Positions 57,764 to 64,000 of a DNA stretch of 64,000 bases are shown here, piece after piece (position 1 is the first letter of the stretch; each line of letters opens with the position of its first letter). The stretch is from CAWBKV01 sp041946675 (lineage in GTDB: Archaea; Halobacteriota; Methanosarcinia; Methanotrichales; Methanotrichaceae). The notes under the pieces are model-generated. The model was not told the DNA's origin and made no database searches. It saw only the letters and a list, made by a program, of their open reading frames with translations. The stretch spans positions 1-64,000 of the forward strand of contig JBHGAU010000002.1 of NCBI GenBank assembly GCA_041946675.1. Direction: 5' to 3'. Both the position numbers and the translations under genes were made by a program.

Positions 57764-58723
57764 TCAGATATTGAGGCTCTTTAGAATATCCGTCACTACC
57801 TGGTCGCGCGTCAACCCTTTTCGTTCTGCCTCAAAGTTCAGAATTATCCTGTGTCTGAGCACCGGGTAGGCCATGGCATGCAGGTCATCCTTTGAAACGT
57901 AGTTTTTCCCGTGGATGAATGCCCTTGCCTTTGAGGATAGTATCAGACCGATAGATGCCCTCGGGCTCGCACCGTACTGTACGCCCTCCCAGCTTCTCGT
58001 TGAAAGGACAAGCTTTACCACATTTTGTTTCAGCTCATCAGATATAGGTATATCACGGCAGAGCTGCTGTAGAACCAGAAGCTCCTCCTTTGAGATCATT
58101 CTCTCTACCGTCGGCACTTTATTGCCAGTATACCTATCCAAAATCCCTATCTCCTCCTCGAATGAGGGATAGCCCAAGAGTATCTTGAGCAGGAATCTAT
58201 CAAGCTGAGCCTCAGGCAGTGGAAATGTTCCCTCCATTTCTATCGGGTTTTGCGTTGCAAGAACGAAGAACGGCTGATCCAGAGGATATGTATGATTTCC
58301 GACAGTCACCTGCTTCTCCTGCATCGCCTCCAAAAGCGCGCTTTGAGTCTTGGGCGATGCCCTGTTGATCTCATCTGCGAGGACGATGTTTGCGAACACA
58401 GGCCCAGGCGCGAACCTGAACTCTTTGTTTCCCGAGGTGGTTTCTTCAATGATAGTAGTGCCTGTGATATCCGCAGGCATCAGATCTGGAGTGCATTGGA
58501 TTCTGCTGAAGCTCAGGCCCATTGTCATAGCTGTTGTCTTTATGAGGAGCGTCTTTGCAAGCCCCGGGTTGCTCTCAAGAAGGGCATGGCCCCCTGCCAG
58601 GATGGAGACAAGAAGCTGCTCAATGGCCGCACTCTGGCCTACCATCACCTTATCAATCTCACGCCTGAGCCGCTGGAATATCTCGGGCGCTTCGTTGTAA
58701 ATAGCCTTAAGATCCTGTGTCAT
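57764..58723 (-). CDS. MoxR-type AAA ATPase
   Basis: A 319-residue AAA+ ATPase of the MoxR group: Walker A region LLESNPGLAKTLLIKT, Walker B IVLADEINRASPKTQSALLE, sensor 1 FVLATQNPIEMEGTFPLPEA, and the C-terminal ASPRASIGLILSSKARAFIH. The N-terminal helix GQSAAIEQLLVSILAGGHAL is typical. It probably remodels client proteins together with the DUF58 protein encoded 5 bp downstream. First gene of the three-gene operon. Confidence 0.93.
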   Translation of the reverse strand: MTQDLKAIYNEAPEIFQRLRREIDKVMVGQSAAIEQLLVSILAGGHALLESNPGLAKTLLIKTTAMTMGLSFSRIQCTPDLMPADITGTTIIEETTSGNKEFRFAPGPVFANIVLADEINRASPKTQSALLEAMQEKQVTVGNHTYPLDQPFFVLATQNPIEMEGTFPLPEAQLDRFLLKILLGYPSFEEEIGILDRYTGNKVPTVERMISKEELLVLQQLCRDIPISDELKQNVVKLVLSTRSWEGVQYGASPRASIGLILSSKARAFIHGKNYVSKDDLHAMAYPVLRHRIILNFEAERKGLTRDQVVTDILKSLNI

Positions 58724-58864
58724 CCCGTAGCTCCTTTCGACCGAACTCTCTGGCTGGCTCTAACTTCTATTGGATAAAAGAGTACCGCAGAATAGATCAT
58801 AAGCTTTCCTGTTATTTTTGGAAAATCCTTAAGCTCTGCCTAATATATCGATTTATGACGAAAA

Positions 58865-59764
58865 TTATGGATAAATTCTGCTAGATGGAAGATACGGTAC
58901 TCCAACCAGCTTTGAAATTAACTCCCCATTCATATAGTCGGAATAATCGGAGCAGCAATCAAGCCAGTAATCATCTGAGATATTCTTTCTTATTACATCG
59001 GACATTCCTATCCTCAGGTTCATCTCATGGCTTCCTACATAGTCCTGTGAGACACGAGCGATATTGCCATTCAAGGATCTCTGGGAGGCATCCAGACGTG
59101 CAGCTGCTCCAGTGGAACTCTGGCTTAGCTGATATAAGCTAGATCTATTTGTGTATCTTTGAGCATTTATACTCGTAGATGTTATATTAATTGATATAAT
59201 AGATCTATTGATAAATGTCTGGTAAAGGCTTTCCTTGGAAAGCTTCCAGGTATCAAGATATTTGGAGATGGTATCTCCGTTATTATCATACTTCTCTATG
59301 CTTATCATTCCGGGTCCAAGGTATGATACCTTTTTATAATCTGATAGATATGCAGGCCAGGCTTCATCGATTACTACATTGGCCGCTCCCTTTATGAAGA
59401 TGGGGCCTGCTGTCCCGTTCGTGAGATTGATGCTCTGAAGATTGATGGCTGCATAAACTGGGCCGTACCTGCTTAAAAGTCGAAAGCGCTCGTCATACTG
59501 TAGGTCGCTCTCCTTTGAAGATGCAGATAGCTCCTTTGCCTCAATTCCTGCATACTTCGTTATATGGGTCAGCTTCGAGAAATTGCCGGAGCCCTTTACA
59601 GAGCCGTCCATTGAGAAGTCGATGTAATCTGTAGTACGATGAATCTCTATGGCGGATCCTGGAATGGATGCGATGATATCATAGCCCATTCGCGAGGCTG
59701 ATGGTGGCATGAGCATACACAAAAGTGTAACCAACGCTAGATATCTTATCCCTCCCACCATCAT
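58865..59764 (-). CDS. Secreted protein of unknown function
   Basis: A 299-residue exported protein: GGAGG before the ATGs at 59764/59761, signal peptide (GIRYLALVTLLCMLMPPSAS), then a beta-rich, glycosylation-prone region with DYIDFSMDGSVKGSGNFSKL and many Asn-x-Ser/Thr sites, and a C-terminal Cys pair (DDYWLDCCSDYSDYMNGELI). It shares the 'VKGSGN/VRGTGD' style with the small secreted protein at 7074-7526. No function known. First of a run of secreted genes extending to the right end on the minus strand. Confidence 0.72.
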   Translation of the reverse strand: MMVGGIRYLALVTLLCMLMPPSASRMGYDIIASIPGSAIEIHRTTDYIDFSMDGSVKGSGNFSKLTHITKYAGIEAKELSASSKESDLQYDERFRLLSRYGPVYAAINLQSINLTNGTAGPIFIKGAANVVIDEAWPAYLSDYKKVSYLGPGMISIEKYDNNGDTISKYLDTWKLSKESLYQTFINRSIISINITSTSINAQRYTNRSSLYQLSQSSTGAAARLDASQRSLNGNIARVSQDYVGSHEMNLRIGMSDVIRKNISDDYWLDCCSDYSDYMNGELISKLVGVPYLPSSRIYP

Positions 59765-59932
59765 GCTACCTCCCTCCTGTCTATTCCGGCCCGGATATAT
59801 GTAATTATGGTATCGGCCACTGTACGATTTTCTCTAATACATCAACACTAGCTGAACTTCTACAGCGGATATTAATTCTTTTGATAGGAGCTTTAACCGA
59901 ATATTATTAATAAAAAGAGATCGAGAGATGCT

Positions 59933-60952
59933 TTATATATCTACTTTGAACTGGACTGACATTCTGTAAAATACTTCTGCTTTCGCTGACTTGCCCGAGG
60001 TATTGATATACACGGGATTAGTTAAACTATTATGATCGAAATTATATACAGGCACCGTTTTAGGCATATCTGGGAGAGAATATATCCCTTTAGATTGATT
60101 TATAGATTCATTTATCTCTTCATTGAGCCTTCCAAATGCCTCGTTATAATCGGCATTGCTAAATTGATAGGAGATATTGATGCCCTGTATGGGCAATACT
60201 TGAGTTGGAAATCCTTCCGCATCCCCTTTCATTGTAAGATTATTTGTATCAGAAGGCCTCATGATTCCCATTACCGATTGGCCGAAGGTATATTGGGCCG
60301 GGTTGGACCCGAAGTAGTATTGCCACTGTGAATCTGTATCGCCATTAACATTTAGACCAATGCTGGCCGGTTTCTTATCACCTACAAGGTGCTCGACGCT
60401 TATGGTATCTTGAAAGCCTTTGATTTGATTCACCAGGCTGTTTTCTATAGTCTGACCTACACCCGATGACGACATAAGATGCAGCATTGTCGTCCCTTTC
60501 TGATAGCTGACGGCGTTAAATGTGCGCATGGTTTGCTCGATCTTATAATCCTTATTTGTATCACATGTATATAGGGTTCCATTCCGCACCATATCGCTAT
60601 GTGCAACGACTAGCTGATCGGGATCAAAACCTTTGCCTCCGGAATAAGCCTTTGTATTCCAGCTGAGCGATCCTGAATCAGTCTGTGCGGCTGATGTTAT
60701 CTTTTCGCCGTTGAGGACTACCTGGTATGAGTAATAACTATTTTGGGCGAGGGATTTGCCGCCGTTCTGGTATAGCACTGAGTCAGGCGCAAGCGTGATC
60801 CCGGCATCAAAGCTCAAACCCTCTCCGATAAGACCGACTGAAAGGGAATCATCTGGATTATAGAAGTTCATCTGAAGTGCCAGCTCTGCCTTTGCAGCCT
60901 CTGATAAGCATATCATCATCAGAAACGATAACAGAAATCTGAGCAGCCTCAT
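59933..60952 (-). CDS. Secreted protein of unknown function
   Basis: A 339-residue protein with a signal peptide (MRLLRFLLSFLMMICLSEAA) and a mature part rich in Ser, Asn, Gly and beta-strand patterns (DSLSVGLIGEGLSFDAGITL), ending in SKAKAEV-like strands (KSAKAEVFYRMSVQFKVDI). One Cys only. It lies 10 bp after the secreted-protein gene at 60963, so the two form an operon and probably work together at the cell surface. No family recognised. Confidence 0.72.
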   Translation of the reverse strand: MRLLRFLLSFLMMICLSEAAKAELALQMNFYNPDDSLSVGLIGEGLSFDAGITLAPDSVLYQNGGKSLAQNSYYSYQVVLNGEKITSAAQTDSGSLSWNTKAYSGGKGFDPDQLVVAHSDMVRNGTLYTCDTNKDYKIEQTMRTFNAVSYQKGTTMLHLMSSSGVGQTIENSLVNQIKGFQDTISVEHLVGDKKPASIGLNVNGDTDSQWQYYFGSNPAQYTFGQSVMGIMRPSDTNNLTMKGDAEGFPTQVLPIQGINISYQFSNADYNEAFGRLNEEINESINQSKGIYSLPDMPKTVPVYNFDHNSLTNPVYINTSGKSAKAEVFYRMSVQFKVDI

Positions 60953-60962
60953 AGAACCTCGG

Positions 60963-61958
60963 TCAGGCCTCCGGATAGACGAGTTCCATCTCCGATATGC
61001 AGTCGATATCTCCTATCGTCACCTCTCTCGTGACATCAAAGCCGCTATAGGCTACATCACCGTTTGCAGTTCTGAATTCCAGGCTTATATCCTGCTTAAA
61101 TAGGTCCGCCGGCATATCAAGGCTCCATATGCTGGTAACATTTGTTTCCAGCGTCTTGGCCTCCGATTTGTCGGGTTCCTTTAGATCCGGAAAACCCACT
61201 GCTATGTTGCCGTAGGATCTTGTCTTCGAACTTGTTACCTGGCCGCCTGAGAACGTGCTATGCTGGGAGTTGTAAATGCCGCTTTTGCCCTCAAGCCCCT
61301 TATAAAATGTGCTGTAGATGCCGCCTTTGCCGTAAAGCCCAAAGTAGTTGTCAGGCGAAGTGGCAATGCCTTGATTCAACTGATAAGTTCCATTGCAGGT
61401 TTGGAGGAACTCTGTTCCAACTTCGCCCTGGGTTCTAAAGTTATATGTAGGATTAGGTGTGTCAATAATTATCGGATTGGATATATCGCTATCCAAAAGG
61501 GTCTTTGAAATGGCGCTATAATTGCCGATGTGGCCATCAGAGGTTGTTAAGGCGACCGTTTCTGAGATAGCCCCAGGATAATAGCGATAAGGGGAAAACT
61601 CTGTCTTTGAGATACCGCAGAGTCTCATCAGTCCCTCAGTTACATTGACTCCTGAAAAAGAGCTGTTGAAGTTGTACTGGCCGTTATACCACCAGGAATT
61701 ATTTAGCGAAGTCCAAATTCCTTGATTTATCTGATAGATTTCCTCATGAGCAAGTGCATATTCTGCATTGAGCTCACCCCGAGATCCAAAGTTGATATCC
61801 GATGTGGATACAGCGCTGTCCAGAGAGGTTTTAACAAATTTAAAATCGCTTGTTTGGGTGATTAAACCGGAGTTTGCAAAGGACCCTGTTTCTGTTAATG
61901 CATTTGCAGATATCATAAGTATCTCCAATAGAATAGTTAGCAGCACAACAGATCTCAT
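60963..61958 (-). CDS. Secreted protein of unknown function
   Basis: A 331-residue protein from ATG 61958 (GGAG nine bases upstream; the frame opens at 61973). Signal peptide MRSVVLLTILLEILMISANA, then an internally repetitive region: the phrases GELNAEYALAHEEIYQINQG and GEVGTEFLQTCNGTYQLNQG show two related halves. The C-terminus is a beta-rich domain (DISLEFRTANGDVAYSGF). First gene of a pair with 59933-60952. Likely a surface or sheath-associated protein; this is inference. Confidence 0.72.
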   Translation of the reverse strand: MRSVVLLTILLEILMISANALTETGSFANSGLITQTSDFKFVKTSLDSAVSTSDINFGSRGELNAEYALAHEEIYQINQGIWTSLNNSWWYNGQYNFNSSFSGVNVTEGLMRLCGISKTEFSPYRYYPGAISETVALTTSDGHIGNYSAISKTLLDSDISNPIIIDTPNPTYNFRTQGEVGTEFLQTCNGTYQLNQGIATSPDNYFGLYGKGGIYSTFYKGLEGKSGIYNSQHSTFSGGQVTSSKTRSYGNIAVGFPDLKEPDKSEAKTLETNVTSIWSLDMPADLFKQDISLEFRTANGDVAYSGFDVTREVTIGDIDCISEMELVYPEA

Positions 61959-62049
61959 GATGATTATCTCCATAATAAAAGGAGATTAGGATGCCAGATA
62001 TCTGGCATCTTAATCTTTAGTCTCTACTCGCTATTCGCTATTCGGCTAT

Positions 62050-62793
62050 TCAAAAGTTAGGATACATTGTGTTGGGCATGACTGGTGCGAGGCTGCTCCA
62101 CTTCGTATCGGTTATGAAGTTTCCGCTATTTGTCTCGATTGTTGCGCCTGCAGGAGCAATGCCGCCCGTGAATGCAGAGTAGGCCGTGCTCGAGCCGGAC
62201 AGAGTCTTAAGATCTGTAACCATATCCCATGTAAGCCCGCTTGAGGACTGTACTCCAACATCAGCTTCAGCAAATTTAGCGCCGCCCAATGCTGTAACTC
62301 CGCCTGCGGTTGACGATGGATTTGTGGTTTCCGTAACGCGGATAGGATCTCCGATTCCTACATTTCCCTCATTTGCAAAGGTGGCCGAAACACCAGTATA
62401 TACTCCGCTGAAGTGCAGGTTCTGGAAGTTGCTTACGGAAGCCTGTAATTCAGGCTTGTTATCCTGAGAGTCGAGAGCGCTGGTCCCGAGGACGGCTGAG
62501 CCTCCCTGTGTAAGCGTCAGTGTCTGGCTGGGCTGTAATAATCCAGAGCTGGTAGGAGATTCAGTGGTTGTTACACCGGTTACCTTGTTAGCTACCATTC
62601 CTTGCCCAGGTCCGTATGGATTTAAAGCACTAAATGCGGCCTCGGAGACTGCACCATTCATGAAACCGGATGGGTCTCCTGCCTGCTGGTACATCTCATG
62701 CGTATACTGGTACTGCAATGTATCTGTCGTATCCCATGCTGCTGCGAATCCGACCGTGGCCAGAATCGCCAGCAATATTACTATTACTTTCAT
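62050..62793 (-). CDS. Secreted Ala/Ser/Thr/Gly-rich protein, paralogue pair member 1
   Basis: A 247-residue exported protein. I use ATG 62793 because GGAGG stands 9 bp upstream and a signal peptide follows (MKVIVILLAILATVGFAAAW); the frame opens at 62832. The mature N-terminus DTTDTLQYQYTHEMYQQAGD, the central LLQPSQTLTLTQGGSAVLGT, and ASVSNFQNLHFSGVY are nearly identical in the next gene to the right. It is cysteine-free, low in charge and beta-prone. A component of the surface layer or sheath is possible but unproven. Confidence 0.78.
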   Translation of the reverse strand: MKVIVILLAILATVGFAAAWDTTDTLQYQYTHEMYQQAGDPSGFMNGAVSEAAFSALNPYGPGQGMVANKVTGVTTTESPTSSGLLQPSQTLTLTQGGSAVLGTSALDSQDNKPELQASVSNFQNLHFSGVYTGVSATFANEGNVGIGDPIRVTETTNPSSTAGGVTALGGAKFAEADVGVQSSSGLTWDMVTDLKTLSGSSTAYSAFTGGIAPAGATIETNSGNFITDTKWSSLAPVMPNTMYPNF

Positions 62794-62930
62794 TTTCCAA
62801 TCCTCCAATTTCTTTCTTATTGTTTGAGGCATTTCTGCCAGAACTCAGATTTTCACTAATATTCCGCAGGATACTAAAATAGATAAAAGTAGTAGAAACT
62901 AATCTATGTACTGACAGTTTGTAAAACTAA

Positions 62931-63055
62931 TTTGAAACAATAATTTGTATTTGTGCTAAGGGTTGTAAATTTTTAGTCTGGCTATGAAATAGAAATTTGG
63001 AACAATACTTTGAATTAACAATTTGTATCAGAGTTATGGAGCAACATTATGAATT
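62931..63055. repeat. Three imperfect 21-bp direct repeats upstream of a secreted-protein gene
   Basis: Copies of about TTTGGAACAATAxTTTGAATT at 62931-62951, 62996-63016 and 63035-63055, with a further half-copy (AACAATTTGTAT) at about 63018-63029. They lie in the 371-bp gap between the two paralogous secreted-protein genes, 140-260 bp upstream of the start at 62793. No gene is seen in the gap. A regulator-binding array is the obvious reading. Confidence 0.45.
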
Positions 63056-63164
63056 GAAGATGCTATAACTGCATAATAAAGTGGCTAAGATGCTATCCCG
63101 TCTGGCATCCTAGCCTTTGCTCCCAATTTAGCGGTTCCTGGCTTTAGAGATTATTTTGCTGACT

Positions 63165-63920
63165 TTACTGCCACCAAGTATTTGTTGCGAAGTTTCCGCT
63201 GATCGTCTTGATATAGTTGCTTGAGCCGGCATCTGTATAGCCGCCTGTGAACGCAGAGTAGGCTGTGCTCGAGCCGGACAGAGTCTTCTGGTCTTTTACC
63301 TTGTCCCATGTTAGTCCGCTTGTGGACGCCACTCCGATGTCAGCCTCAGTGAACTGAGCATTGCCACCAGATGTTATTTGGCCAAGCCCATCCCAGCCAT
63401 TATTTAAATTTGAACCCAGCTCATTCAAGCTGATAGGATTGCTGCCGCCGAGGCCAACGTTACCATTATCTGCGAATTGGGCTACAACATCTAAGCCCAC
63501 ATCCTCATCTCTATATACTCCGCTGAAGTGCAGGTTCTGGTAATTGCTTACGGAAGCTTCTACCTCAGGCCGATTATCCTGAGAGTCAAGAGCATGGGTG
63601 CTGAGTAAAGCTGAGCCTCCTTGAGTGAGCGTCATTGTCTGACTTGGCTCCAATAGAGTCTCTTGCTGATCATTATAGGGGGTAACAGCGCCTGCCCAGA
63701 CGAGCTGGTTAGATGTAGATCCCTGAGAGTTTCCATATGGGGTGGGTGCTTGGAAGCTAGCCTGCGAATATATATCATTGATCAAACCGTTTTCTGATGG
63801 ATCTCCGGCCTGCATGTATATGCCATGTGTATATTGGTACTGCATTTGGTCCGCCGTATCCCATGCTGCAGCAAATTCTATCATCGCCAGGACTGCCAGC
63901 AGCAATACTAATTTCTTCAT
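63165..63920 (-). CDS. Secreted Ala/Ser/Thr/Gly-rich protein, paralogue pair member 2
   Basis: A 251-residue paralogue of the gene to its left. GGAGGAG directly precedes ATG 63920. Signal peptide MKKLVLLLAVLAMIEFAAAW, then DTADQMQYQYTHGIYMQAGD, LLEPSQTMTLTQGGSALLST, ASVSNYQNLHFSGVYRDEDV and KTLSGSSTAYSAFTGGYTDA, all matching paralogue 1. It has no Cys. The family probably continues beyond the window. The sequence to 64000 contains only its upstream region. Confidence 0.78.
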   Translation of the reverse strand: MKKLVLLLAVLAMIEFAAAWDTADQMQYQYTHGIYMQAGDPSENGLINDIYSQASFQAPTPYGNSQGSTSNQLVWAGAVTPYNDQQETLLEPSQTMTLTQGGSALLSTHALDSQDNRPEVEASVSNYQNLHFSGVYRDEDVGLDVVAQFADNGNVGLGGSNPISLNELGSNLNNGWDGLGQITSGGNAQFTEADIGVASTSGLTWDKVKDQKTLSGSSTAYSAFTGGYTDAGSSNYIKTISGNFATNTWWQ

Positions 63921-64000
63921 TTCTCCTCCTTTATTTTATTGCCGCTCGGGGCGTTTTTGCCCAGGAGCGCATTCTGAACAGTTCCACTCATTAATGTTAG

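Overview
The window reads as chromosomal DNA of a methanogenic archaeon of the Methanosarcinales. A Methanothrix (Methanosaeta)-like organism is the best guess. This is inferred from gene content: archaeal SecD/SecF, a hexulose-6-phosphate synthase/RraA fusion, CTP-dependent riboflavin kinase, a DUF1699 protein, thermosome next to bacterial-type GrpE-DnaK-DnaJ, stand-alone pyruvate carboxylase subunit B, and tRNA-Tyr with a canonical-position intron and C1:G72. Shine-Dalgarno motifs (GGAGG, GAGGAG) precede many genes, GTG and TTG starts are common, and TATA boxes are recognisable. No species assignment can be proven from the sequence alone.

Layout. 0.1-8.6 kb: housekeeping genes (secDF, hps/rraA, dapF, a DHH/RecJ-like phosphoesterase), two small secreted proteins and an apparently circularly permuted alkaline-phosphatase-superfamily protein. 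8.6-9.7 kb: about 1.1 kb without a convincing gene, carrying some ten GA(A/G)GG(G)GAT motifs, followed by a 51-residue ORF and a winged-helix gene that look like an accessory unit. 10.4-16 kb: a large secreted TPR protein, ribK, tRNA-Asp and intron-bearing tRNA-Tyr, a metallophosphoesterase, an alkyltransferase, and a secreted protein made of Thr-Cys repeats with about 65 cysteines. 15.9-25.4 kb: twin giant membrane proteins with GldG/DUF4350-like domains, a repeat-containing surface protein, endonuclease V, and a pstB-phoU-AbrB/PhoU set lacking pstSCA. 25.5-31 kb: a chaperone island (thermosome, grpE, dnaK, dnaJ).

31-44.3 kb is the most striking part. A stand-alone Hpt protein and a response regulator lie beside two head-to-tail copies of a cassette KaiC-like ATPase, KaiB-like protein, PAS hybrid histidine kinase. 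The upstream copy also carries a second KaiB-like gene that lacks its N-terminal third, and an inactivated PAS fragment lies further upstream. The genes are tightly spaced or overlapping. They could form a KaiC/KaiB-gated multistep phosphorelay (kinase, fused receiver, Hpt, response regulator); this is inference.

44.3-58.7 kb: rubredoxin and ferritin, a CheB-type esterase domain protein, ChaB, an endonuclease/exonuclease/phosphatase family protein, bifunctional trehalose-6-phosphate synthase/phosphatase, an AbrB-type regulator, a pycB-argB pair, a DUF1699 protein, and a MoxR-DUF58-LarA-like operon. 58.8-63.9 kb: five secreted proteins of unknown function on the minus strand. They include a pair of paralogues at the right edge, with three imperfect 21-bp direct repeats between them. 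Together with the other secreted proteins in the window they suggest an elaborate cell surface, which fits a sheathed archaeon.
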